NCBI GenBank assembly: GCA_964498785.1
Contig: CAZCJL010000003.1
Location: forward strand, 75,383-139,382
Reading direction: 5' to 3'
DNA from: Mariaggregatimicrobium sp964498785
Lineage (GTDB): Bacteria > Zhuqueibacterota > Zhuqueibacteria > Thermofontimicrobiales > Thiofontviventaceae
Length of the DNA stretch: 64,000 nt
Of this stretch, positions 45,701 through 53,344 are shown piece by piece. The translations under genes were made by a program, and so were the position numbers. Position 1 is the first letter of the stretch; every line of letters starts with the position of its first letter. The notes beneath the pieces were generated by a model, which had not been told where the DNA came from, searched no databases, and saw only the letters and a program-made list of their open reading frames with translations.

Positions 45701-48700
45701 CCAGCAGTGGAAAAGCAGGAAATTCCAATTCGTTCGCTGTTATTCATAATGATTTAGATCATTTTTCATTCGCTTCAATTACCAGTCCGCAAACCGCTGG
45801 AGAGAATTTTAGCATTTCTGTCACTGCTCAAGATCAATACAACAATACGGTCAAAAATTTTGTTAGTACTGTTCAATTAACAGACAACACGACGACAATT
45901 TCACCGACAGTAAGTGGTAATTTTACAAATGGTTCATGGTCTGGCACAGTCAGAATTACAAAGAGTCAAAACGACGTGAAAATAACGGCAACCGGATCTC
46001 AAAAGACAGGTAGTTCAAATAGTTTTAATATCAGAGCAAATTCACTGGAGCGTTTCCGAATTGCAACTATTAACACCCAGGCAGCAGGCGAACCATTTCC
46101 GTTATCAGTAACTGCACTTGATCTATATAATAATGTAGCAACATCATTTTCCGGTGTCATTAATATTTCGGATTTAACCGGAACGATTTCGCCGACGACC
46201 AGCGAAAATTTTTCATCCGGGCTGTGGACTGGTAATCTTTCGGTGACTTCGGTTCGGGAAGATAACAGAATTACCGTTATTGATCCGGCTTCTTCAAAAA
46301 ACGGAGAATCCAATTTGTTTGATGTGATTTCCAGTGATGTAGATCATTTTATCATCAGTAATATTACAAGCCCTAAAACCGCCGGCGTCCCTTTTCAAAT
46401 AACAATAACCGCGCAGGATCGAGATAATAACACTGCCACAAATTTTACCGGCACTGTATCAATCACGGATATCACTGCGACTCTGGAACCGACATCGACG
46501 CCCAATTTTACAGCCGGTGTCTGGACAGGGAATGTTAAAATCACAAAGGCTAAAGTGAATGACAAAATCACCGCTACTGCTCTGGGCAAAGCCGGTGTTT
46601 CCAACGAATTCACTGTTATTCATGGATTTTTAGATCGATTTGTTATCGAATCGATTCCCAGTCCTCAAGTGGCCGGAAATCCGTTTCTGTTAAAAATTAC
46701 AGCCAAAGATTCAATGGATAATACAGTCAATAATTTTGCAAGTTATGTGAATCTTTCAGATAATACAAATACAATTTCACCTTTGGTGTCGGGGAACTTT
46801 ACGACGGGACAATGGTCGGGAAATATTCAGATTACAAAGAGCCACCCTAATGTTATTATAACTGCGTCACGGTTTAATAGTACAGGTGTTTCAAATAGTT
46901 TTTGGGTAAAGCCGAATTCTGTGGACTATTTGAAAATTACCGATGCCGCAGGAGGAAATGGCCAGGAAATTGGTAGTCGGACGCTGTCATTAGATGAAAC
47001 ATTGAAATTATATGCATCGGGATTTGATAACTATAATAATTATGTTCGTGATGTCACTGCCAATTGGGGCGTTACCGGAGAATTAGACGCTCCTTCTCCG
47101 CTTATTGGTGAATGGACAGAATTTGACCCGCAAAGCCCGGGAACAAGCGGGAAAATTTATGCTGATAGCCTGACGTTGCAGGCAGATACTACCGGGACAA
47201 TTACTGTCGGTTCAATTTCATTTGTAAAAATTAGAACTGCACCAGGTGGACAGGGTGTAGAATTAGCTGACACAACAATCACGGCTGACGATGAAATTAC
47301 GCTTTATTGTGCGGGCTATGATGCAGGATCAAATTATATCGGAGATGTGTTTGTCCGATGGGAATCGACTGGCAGTTTAGAACCCGTGGTCGATGATAGC
47401 AGTGCCTGGATTCGTTATAATCCGACATTAGCCCCAACAACAGGAACAATCAGAGTTATTCACCCTGTCGCAACTGACGATGAAACCGGGACAATTAACG
47501 TAGTTCCGGGAGCTCCGTTTACCGACATTACTTTAACACCCGATCCACCAGTGTTACCAGCGGACGGATTGAGCGTGTCTGTTATTCGATCCAATATAAT
47601 TCTGGATGCAGATTCAAACGCAGTTGCCAAAAATTCATTATTTACTGTTGCAACTGATCTTGGTACAATCACAAGCCCGGATATTAGTTCAAGATATCCA
47701 GGACGGCAGGTCGCGGCAGATGATTCCGGGAAAATATCGTTTGTGTTGCAGGCGCCATTAACTGGTGGGATGGCAAAAATTTCGGTGAGTTGCCCGGTGG
47801 GGAGCGCAACGGGATATACGAATGTCATCATTTCCAGCTTAAATATCTTATCCGTAAATAGTACTAAAATGACAGTCTCTCAGGGGCAAAAAGCTGTACC
47901 GGTAACAATGACCGTTGAGAATATCGGGACAAGCACGGTCACGGATCTGGATGCAGAATTGACATTCACAGGCCCGGCTCCGTTATTCGAGAACAGAAAA
48001 GATGATTTTCCGGTTGTCGTGCGAATTGATACATTTACAAATTTTCCCGGAGGAGCCACAAGAACGTTGCTGTTTAATGTTGATGTGAGCATTTCTGCTC
48101 ATCTGGATTCAGTGACCATAGATGGGATTATTACCGGGATGATGCAAGGATCGGTTGTCAGAGGACAGGAGGCAGTTGTTAATGATTCGTGGCTCGTTCA
48201 GTCTCCGGCGAATGTACAGATACAAAGTGTATCGTCTCTGTTGGATACTGTTTCCCAGGGACAGGAAAATGTTATTGTGTCGATGGATGTGATGAATACG
48301 GGGCAGGCAACAGCCAGAGTTGTAAAAGATACATTGAGTTTAATACTTCTGCCGCAGTTACAAAACGTCACGTCCGAATATACCATTATTTCCTGGCCTC
48401 AGAATCCGGAATTTATTCAGGGAGATTCTGTAAAGACATTTAATTTTTACGTACATGTTTTTCCTCAAGCAACCCTCGGTAATGTAAATATTGACGGCAG
48501 AGTTACCGTGGCAGATGTTAATACAGACTCCCTTATAAGTGATACTAGCGCGGACGATTCGACACATACCTGGTTTATTAAGGAAGCTCCATTGGTTGGT
48601 ATTCAATCATTTCGGCCTTCACAAGGCCAGGTTTCGCAAAATCAACAAGTGCCATGGACAATCAATATGAAAGTTGTAAATAATGGTGGCACCGCTGTTC

Positions 48701-51700
48701 GATTGGATAGTATAAGAAGCAAATTTGTGCTAAGAGGCCGTGATCTTACGAGTGAGTATGAAATCGTTTATGATTCTGTTTTTATTGCCAGAGGAAATGA
48801 TCGGTTGTTGGCGCGGTCTGAAGATTCGCTAAAAATTACCATCCTGAAAACAGGATCAACCTTAGGTGATATAACCGTTAACGGATATATTTACTTAACA
48901 GATATTGGCACAGGAAAACCAATCGTGGATGAAACAAGTACTGGAATTACAGTATTGAAACCTGCACAATTAGTCATAAATAATATAATTCCTTCTGCTA
49001 AAAAAGGTGTAACAAGAAACCAGGGTCAAGACTGGACTGTCAAGGTTGTTCTTGAAAATAAAGGCGAATCAGATATTGAAATTAAAACGAATAAAGATAG
49101 TACCTATATTTCATTTAGCACAGGAAGTGACTTTACAATAATCCAGCCCGATTCATTGGAATCTGGCGGATTACGATTAGCCTCTAATTCGATAGATACA
49201 TTGACCTTTATTGTTGATGGCACTGGCTGGAATACCGGAGTTTCTTTTATTGACGCCATTGTAACAGGGATCGAACAAACCACTGATCTTGCCGTACAAG
49301 CGACGAAAATTCATCAGGCAAGTGTGGTTGTTGAAGAACCGGCAAATATCCGCATCCTATCTGTTGATATTAGCGATGCGAAAAATGGTAACTTTGTAAA
49401 TACAAATCAACAGATATCAATAAATGTTACTGTGCAGAACACGGGCCAGGATTCTGTTAAAATAGTATATATTGGATTACAGTCGGATGGAGCAACGTTA
49501 CCGGAAAAGCTGACTAAAAATAATAAGAAGATGGTGAAGGGGGACGGAAACACGCAAGGTCTTCAATATATTTTCAATACAGCAGGAACTCCAAATCCGG
49601 GTGAAACATTTTATGCAACAATTGATAGCGCTGTTTCAGAAAATACGATGGAACCGGCAGGGGTTATCTATTCGAGTGCTGTGGATTCTGTAGAAACACT
49701 TAAAATTCAAACTCCGGCTCAATTAGAAATTTCGGATATTATTTTACCGGAAGGTATTCGGGCAGGACAAGTAGAACCGTGGAATATGAAAGTAGTCCTT
49801 ACTAATAATGGTCAGGCCGATCTGGAGGTTGACATCCTGAATTCGCCAAAACCATATATTGAGGTTGCCGGTGTCAAGCAGACAGATTACAGCATATTGT
49901 TACCGGATTCGTTGGCAAATGGGGGCATTATATTGGGTGGCGGCATGACGGATACGTTAATTTATCGGGTGATGGCAACCGGTAATAATAGTGGAACTGC
50001 TCGTGTGTATGCAAGCGCCACCGGATTTGATCGAAACAGCCAAAACCAACAAACATCTGAATTTAACAAGCAATTGGTAATTAGTACATCTGCGACAATT
50101 AAATTGCTCTCAACTCAAATTATTAGTTTAAATTATGACCCGGAAAGTTTGGGCAGAGGGCTTGTTAACAGAGGTCAATCGTTTCAGGTGAGAGCTGTAC
50201 TTGAAAATAAAGGGCGGGTGCAAATTGATTCAATCCGAATTCGTTTAACATCCAATGGAAATTCAGAAATTTTACAAGATGAAATTTTTATTGAATCTAT
50301 TGCTTATGGGCAGAACAAAAGTGTCGCGTTCAATATTAATGCTGACGATACAGAATATGATACTTATGTGATCGAAACATTCACAGCGGAGATAGTTTAC
50401 GCAATTGAGCATGATAACGGGAGGCCAGTTTCTATTGACAATGCAAATTCAACTGCGATTGTAAAAATTCAGGAACCAGCGAAACTCTATATTCAGGCAG
50501 GAACCGGAACCGGGGATGTTATTTTTACAACGAATCAGAATTTTGTGTTGATGACTCAGGTTTTAAATATCGGTGATGCAGAAACTTATGATAACGGAGC
50601 GTTGGAATTAACCATTCCTGATAATTATACATTACAACCTGCTCCAGACTCTACATTTGATTCAACGAATCAGGTTAATTTTGAAACCAGTGATATTTTA
50701 AAATGGAGCGTTAAGAGTCCTGCAAGTCCATCAGAAAATGATACTTTTTTCGTGCGCCTGCTTTCGCCATTAAAGGACATGAATACACAGCAGTCTGCAA
50801 TGGTGTTTCGTAGTATTGATACACTTGTGGTTCAAACATCATCAACTGAGTTAATTAGCACGACAATGATTTCCGAACCAGAAGGGGCAACAGATGATAC
50901 ACTCTCAACCGAACAGGCATTTAAAATCTGTTCGACGATTCAATATTCACAAAATTTGAGAAATGTTACTGCGACTTTGATTTTGCCATCAGAATATCAA
51001 ATTTTGGCTGGGTCGGATACAACCCAGGTTGTGGAAAATTATGTGCCAATTTACTGGAACGTCCAGTCCCCGGCGAACAGAGATGGTGATATGAAATCAG
51101 CGATTATACATATCATTGCAAACGAAGTAGGGAATCCGCAAACGAAAACATATAGTGATACGCTCAACTTAATTACGGTTAGTCGTGCACAACTTGAATT
51201 GAACGCATTGATCAATGGTTTGAAAGACGTGGATTTATCTGCCGGGCAGCCATTTACGATTTCAGCAACCGTTAATAATGTCGGCGATGCGGATGTTATT
51301 GGTGAAGCGATGTTGAAATTAAACTTTGGCAATACTAACTGCGAGTTAAATACGCAGGATACAATAGAAGCGTTGATAAAACCATTTGAGAGCGGAGTGC
51401 CGGTGACGTGGAACGCTTTTGCGCCGCTAAATCCAACGCCGGCTGGAAAGATTACTGTTACAATTCATAAAGTTCCGAATGATGAGAATACAAATCAACG
51501 GGCGTATTTTCCGATTGGTGCAAATATTTCAGAGATCGCTGTTGAGACTCGTGAAGGAGGAACGATTACCAATGATCTGTCCATTGTGGCGCCAGAGGGA
51601 GCGCTGGATTCCGTTGTTTCCACGTACCAGGAAATAACAATGGAGGCAGAAATAACTGCTCTGGGTGTAAAAAATATTCAATCGAAATTGTTATTACCCC

Positions 51701-53097
51701 CTAATTTTAGTTTTGCTCCGAATGTAAGACAAACACAAAATGTCGAGGCGGGACAGGGCAAAATCGTATCATGGAAAATCATTGCCGCAGCCGAAGCAGT
51801 AAATTCAACACAGGTCAAAGTATTAACAACTGGTTATGACGTGAATAGTAATGATTATATTTCAAGCGATACATCGCTGGTATCGATGAAAGTTGTGAAC
51901 AGAGCAGATGTACGCGTTGCCGCTCGTGTTTTCTATCCACCACAGGCAACAGATCGTATTGTGTCCACTGGGCAGGAATTTAGAATTGCCGCATACCTTG
52001 AAAAGACCGGAGACGCTGAAATTATCGGCAATTATCGCCTGGAAATTGAACTCCCATCTGGTTATAGTACAGGGGATAGTTTAAGCAAAACAACGTTGGT
52101 ATACGAGCCAATCCAATGGACAATTAAAGCGCCGAATTTTCCACGGGCTGCCGATCAAATCAGAATCCGCATTGCTGAAAACGGCGAACCGATTGATGAA
52201 AACACTTCTACCGCGGCGTATTTTAATGCAACGTCGAGAATAGCAACTATTGTTATCATAACGATCGAAAAAAATGTGACTGTTAGTAAACTGGAGAATA
52301 GAACGCCTAATGTTGTCGCAAAAAACGATAAAAATGTATCGATGTTGGGACTGGAGTTGGTAAACACCGAAATGGATACTGTGACTAATGAAGTCATTCT
52401 AAAGGGGCTTCGATTCAAATTGCAGGATAAAGACGGAAATCTGGTTACGAATCCGGCGAAGGCTATTTCCAGGATCGCTGTGGTAAAATATGATGATTAT
52501 GATCTCGTTTATGGCTCTGTTTCTGAATTTGGCTCCGGCTCGACGATGTTTGTTCATTTCGCCCAACCAGATACAATCTGGCCTGTAAAGCCGAACAAGA
52601 TTGACGTCCTGGTGGATATTGCTCCAGACGTTGAGGTGAAGCATTTTAAGGTTGTGGTTGATTCTTCATCGAGTTTTGATATTGAGGAAGCGCATTCTAC
52701 AAAAATACCGATTATTAAAAATTCAGACGGAAATCAGGGAATTGCTTTTCACGTAGAATCTGACTTTGTAATCATTTTAGCTGATAATTTGAAAGATTCA
52801 TTCGGTAATTATCCAAACCCATTTGGTAGTTCAGAGCGATTAACGACAAAGCTCACATATTATTTAAACGAGAATACAGATGTCGAAATTAAAATTTTCA
52901 CTTTACTCGGCGAACTGGTTTGGTCAAGAGATTTTAAAGCAACAGAACCACAAGGTCAGCAAGGAATGCATGATGGCGAAATCGTATGGGACGCCCGAAA
53001 TGACAAAGGAAATATTGTGCTTAACGGCGTTTATGTGGCTTATATCAGAACTGGCTACGGTGAGGAGACCACACATAAAATTGGTGTTTTAAAATAG
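39703..53097 (+). CDS. giant 4464-aa Ig-like repeat surface protein with C-terminal sorting domain
   Basis: One uninterrupted frame of 13.4 kb. Signal peptide MNFNKKMIGLFGGLLIAFWS, cut near SQA. Residues about 25-168 form an N-terminal beta domain. Residues 169-2406 hold 23 tandem Ig-like repeats (each opening LDHF or VDHF). About 2407-2720 has two related Ig-like units with LKITDAAGGNGQE and VKIRTAPGGQGVE, then about 2725-4180 has twelve CARDB-like repeats marked by an xxxQ(G)Q motif. The end (about 4365-4464) is GNYPNPFGS to GVYVAYIR, a FlgD-like/T9SS-type sorting domain. ATG 39703, with GAGG upstream, is chosen over TTG 39682. No enzymatic motif is seen. Likely a secreted or cell-surface adhesin/filament; that role is inferred from architecture. 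Confidence 0.9.
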   Translation: MNFNKKMIGLFGGLLIAFWSNMSQAGNLSSVTVTPRDPAAGEESIYDFTFTTSDTGNGTDVGIPADGKIAFTFPAGFDISIAVIANLTLSGGTAGGFSSIGTSGNTITLERDSTGSDIGDSTEVTVRIANIENSQTASNYTVSVETRKNDDTIIDSGTSAFFSISHAVLDHLSFNAISNKTAGTPFTITIHALDAYNNVVTNFTSSATLGDRTGTISPTSTNNFIAGQWTGNVTITRTYTNNTITATSGGDAGTSNTFNVLPGAIDRFEFSSISSPKTAGTAFNIVITAYDANDNVVTSFTDPVTLNDNTGTIQPTTTGSFTSGQWSGNVTITKKLTDVAITATNNGSGGQSNNFNVQAAALDHYLISNVSHQTAGVPFTITVRAQDTYNNTVDNFTGTVDISDLTGVVSPTTSGSFSNGVWSGDVTINQSFTNNIITVTRSSGGSQNGSSNGFNVNAAALDHFDFATISSPQTAGTDFTITITAKDANNNTITSFTETANLNDETATISPSVTGAFVNGVWSGAVRITETRSGNSITAISSGKSGTSNSFDVNAGALHHFTFSTVASPQTAGQAFTVTITAEDVYNNQVTSFNQSVDLDDNTGTLNPSTTGNFTDGQWSGSVSITQSQKDVMINADYGGLIGQSNKFNVDHSVLDNFILSSISTQAAGEPFVISVTARDAYNNRVESFTGTVSISDLSGTISPTTSGNFTEGMWSGTVNISTTYSNNRISVTRSGGSESGSSNLFDVVAGQVDHFRISNITSPKTAGTPFQLTITAEDVNNSTVSDFAGTVNLTDNTGTITPQTTGNFNNGVWSGDVTITKSMSSDVITVSGSGRSGNSNSFNVQAASVHHFTFNTIASPQTAGQNFSIIMTAKDVHDNTVTSFNQTVDLSDFTGTISPTTSGNFADGVRTQSVQITDAENNVYISANYNGASGSSNIFNVDAAALHHFSIGTISTQQAGVPFALTITARDEFNNLRTQFEGTVDITDDTGTISPSVSTNFSSGQWTDNVIITQAQDNNVITVQRSGGSESGTSNSFNVISSAVDHFDIATISSPQTAGVPFIITITAKDGQNNTVTSFTGTGTLSDESGTLTPSTTGSFSNGVWSGDVTITKSWSGNSITITSSGKAGTSNDFNVSHADLDHFRFATVGSPRTAGTPFNITLYAEDEFNNRVTSFSSYVNINDNTSTINPTVSGNFSNGAWSGSVSITKSANDVYITVSRLGRSGQSNLFNVSAALLDHFTIGSISTQAAGEPFPISVTAQDVFGNTRVQFTGTVNISDLTGTISPTVSGSFIQGQWTGNVVISQAQQDNQISVVRTGGTENGSSVQFDVISSTVDYFEISTISSSQTAGVPFNVIITAKDNQNNTVTDFSGTGVLTDETGSLLPTETGSFSGGVWSGSLTITESGSGNKITITSSGKAGNSNTFTVTPAGLDHFRFGPVGSPQEAGTNFSLSIYAEDEFNNRVTSFTDYVNLIESTGTISPGVTGNFSSGAWNGNVRITKSASDLVITASRSGSSGETNQFNVIAAPLHHFTLGTISTQAAGEPFTVSVTARDIYENVRTQFTSTVDMSDLTGTITPTVSGNFSQGQWTGNVVITNSYQNDQITVTRSGGSESGTSLVFDVISSSVDHFVVNTISSPQQAGAQFSITITAKDAQNNTVTDFNGTAVLSDQTGTITPTVTGNFNSGVWTSNITITKSRSNNTITVTSSGKAGTSNEFNVIHTDLDHFAFSTINSPQIAGSAFLIGITAQDRYDNVVTSFNSYVSLSEQTGTISPSTTNNFSNGQLSQTVIITKAQSDLRISAASSAKSGQSNIFNVVAGSLQSFDISSISTQATGEPFSISLTARDAYSNVAKAFTGTVDVLDLTGTVTPDISDNFSEGKWTGNVMITQKMTNNRITVTRTGGSQLGQSNFFNVISSDVDHFVINNISSPKTAGDTFSITITAEDGDNNIVDSFNGTATLSDFTNTISPSTTGNFSSGVWTGNVSILQSFEDNIITVTSSGKAGNSNSFAVIHNDLDHFSFASITSPQTAGENFSISVTAQDQYNNTVKNFVSTVQLTDNTTTISPTVSGNFTNGSWSGTVRITKSQNDVKITATGSQKTGSSNSFNIRANSLERFRIATINTQAAGEPFPLSVTALDLYNNVATSFSGVINISDLTGTISPTTSENFSSGLWTGNLSVTSVREDNRITVIDPASSKNGESNLFDVISSDVDHFIISNITSPKTAGVPFQITITAQDRDNNTATNFTGTVSITDITATLEPTSTPNFTAGVWTGNVKITKAKVNDKITATALGKAGVSNEFTVIHGFLDRFVIESIPSPQVAGNPFLLKITAKDSMDNTVNNFASYVNLSDNTNTISPLVSGNFTTGQWSGNIQITKSHPNVIITASRFNSTGVSNSFWVKPNSVDYLKITDAAGGNGQEIGSRTLSLDETLKLYASGFDNYNNYVRDVTANWGVTGELDAPSPLIGEWTEFDPQSPGTSGKIYADSLTLQADTTGTITVGSISFVKIRTAPGGQGVELADTTITADDEITLYCAGYDAGSNYIGDVFVRWESTGSLEPVVDDSSAWIRYNPTLAPTTGTIRVIHPVATDDETGTINVVPGAPFTDITLTPDPPVLPADGLSVSVIRSNIILDADSNAVAKNSLFTVATDLGTITSPDISSRYPGRQVAADDSGKISFVLQAPLTGGMAKISVSCPVGSATGYTNVIISSLNILSVNSTKMTVSQGQKAVPVTMTVENIGTSTVTDLDAELTFTGPAPLFENRKDDFPVVVRIDTFTNFPGGATRTLLFNVDVSISAHLDSVTIDGIITGMMQGSVVRGQEAVVNDSWLVQSPANVQIQSVSSLLDTVSQGQENVIVSMDVMNTGQATARVVKDTLSLILLPQLQNVTSEYTIISWPQNPEFIQGDSVKTFNFYVHVFPQATLGNVNIDGRVTVADVNTDSLISDTSADDSTHTWFIKEAPLVGIQSFRPSQGQVSQNQQVPWTINMKVVNNGGTAVRLDSIRSKFVLRGRDLTSEYEIVYDSVFIARGNDRLLARSEDSLKITILKTGSTLGDITVNGYIYLTDIGTGKPIVDETSTGITVLKPAQLVINNIIPSAKKGVTRNQGQDWTVKVVLENKGESDIEIKTNKDSTYISFSTGSDFTIIQPDSLESGGLRLASNSIDTLTFIVDGTGWNTGVSFIDAIVTGIEQTTDLAVQATKIHQASVVVEEPANIRILSVDISDAKNGNFVNTNQQISINVTVQNTGQDSVKIVYIGLQSDGATLPEKLTKNNKKMVKGDGNTQGLQYIFNTAGTPNPGETFYATIDSAVSENTMEPAGVIYSSAVDSVETLKIQTPAQLEISDIILPEGIRAGQVEPWNMKVVLTNNGQADLEVDILNSPKPYIEVAGVKQTDYSILLPDSLANGGIILGGGMTDTLIYRVMATGNNSGTARVYASATGFDRNSQNQQTSEFNKQLVISTSATIKLLSTQIISLNYDPESLGRGLVNRGQSFQVRAVLENKGRVQIDSIRIRLTSNGNSEILQDEIFIESIAYGQNKSVAFNINADDTEYDTYVIETFTAEIVYAIEHDNGRPVSIDNANSTAIVKIQEPAKLYIQAGTGTGDVIFTTNQNFVLMTQVLNIGDAETYDNGALELTIPDNYTLQPAPDSTFDSTNQVNFETSDILKWSVKSPASPSENDTFFVRLLSPLKDMNTQQSAMVFRSIDTLVVQTSSTELISTTMISEPEGATDDTLSTEQAFKICSTIQYSQNLRNVTATLILPSEYQILAGSDTTQVVENYVPIYWNVQSPANRDGDMKSAIIHIIANEVGNPQTKTYSDTLNLITVSRAQLELNALINGLKDVDLSAGQPFTISATVNNVGDADVIGEAMLKLNFGNTNCELNTQDTIEALIKPFESGVPVTWNAFAPLNPTPAGKITVTIHKVPNDENTNQRAYFPIGANISEIAVETREGGTITNDLSIVAPEGALDSVVSTYQEITMEAEITALGVKNIQSKLLLPPNFSFAPNVRQTQNVEAGQGKIVSWKIIAAAEAVNSTQVKVLTTGYDVNSNDYISSDTSLVSMKVVNRADVRVAARVFYPPQATDRIVSTGQEFRIAAYLEKTGDAEIIGNYRLEIELPSGYSTGDSLSKTTLVYEPIQWTIKAPNFPRAADQIRIRIAENGEPIDENTSTAAYFNATSRIATIVIITIEKNVTVSKLENRTPNVVAKNDKNVSMLGLELVNTEMDTVTNEVILKGLRFKLQDKDGNLVTNPAKAISRIAVVKYDDYDLVYGSVSEFGSGSTMFVHFAQPDTIWPVKPNKIDVLVDIAPDVEVKHFKVVVDSSSSFDIEEAHSTKIPIIKNSDGNQGIAFHVESDFVIILADNLKDSFGNYPNPFGSSERLTTKLTYYLNENTDVEIKIFTLLGELVWSRDFKATEPQGQQGMHDGEIVWDARNDKGNIVLNGVYVAYIRTGYGEETTHKIGVLK
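40207..46920 (+). repeat. 23 tandem Ig-like repeats in three-phase higher-order array
   Basis: Repeat starts, taken at the LDH/VDH codon, are 40207, 40495, 40786, 41083, 41374, 41665, 41959, 42250, 42541, 42835, 43126, 43417, 43711, 44002, 44293, 44587, 44878, 45169, 45463, 45754, 46045, 46339 and 46630. From 41374 on the spacing is 291, 291, 294 bp repeatedly. Type A repeats resemble FSTVASPQTAGQ; type B carry STQAAGEPF, SDLTGTISP and an extra residue in RSGGSESG; type C open VDHF and have ITAKDxxNNT and SSGKAGTSN. Confidence 0.93.
47870..52250 (+). repeat. twelve CARDB-like repeats in the giant protein
   Basis: A second family of about 110-134 aa. Each copy starts at a short Gln motif and leads into a strand such as VTMTVENIGTS, VSMDVMNTGQA, MKVVNNGGTA, VKVVLENKGES, INVTVQNTGQD, MKVVLTNNGQA, RAVLENKGRV, TQVLNIGDAE, SATVNNVGDAD, AEITALGVKN or AAYLEKTGDAE. 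Motif positions are near 47881, 48255, 48630, 49012, 49396, 49758, 50161, 50527, 50909, 51238, 51620 and 51963. Divergent from the first array in sequence and length. Confidence 0.8.
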
Positions 53098-53123
53098 ATA
53101 TGCATTGAATTTCTAAAAAAAAC

Positions 53124-53157
53124 AAAAGACTCGGAATTATAATTCTGAGTCTTTTTT
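53124..53157 (+). terminator. intrinsic terminator after the giant gene
   Basis: AAAAGACTC (53124-53132) pairs with GAGTCTTTT (53147-53155); the inner bases GGAATT/AATTCT extend the stem with a G-U pair. A run of T follows to 53157. It lies 26 bp after the stop codon. Confidence 0.85.
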
Positions 53158-53344
53158 GTTTGAATTCTAAAAAAAAATGATTAAATTAAAAAGATCATGT
53201 TTTAGTTCGATTGCAAATAAATGTATAGCAATTGAATGTTCCGGCATAAGGCTAATTTGCAGCGACTTTGTAAAAAAAACTAACTGATTGATATTTAGTG
53301 TATTTATATTTACAAAAAACATATAACCAGGGTAAAATTAATTT

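Noticed and set aside
40207..46920. CRISPR-like or DNA-level tandem repeat
   Set aside because: The periodicity is protein-coding Ig-like domains in one open frame; DNA copies are diverged and have no spacers.
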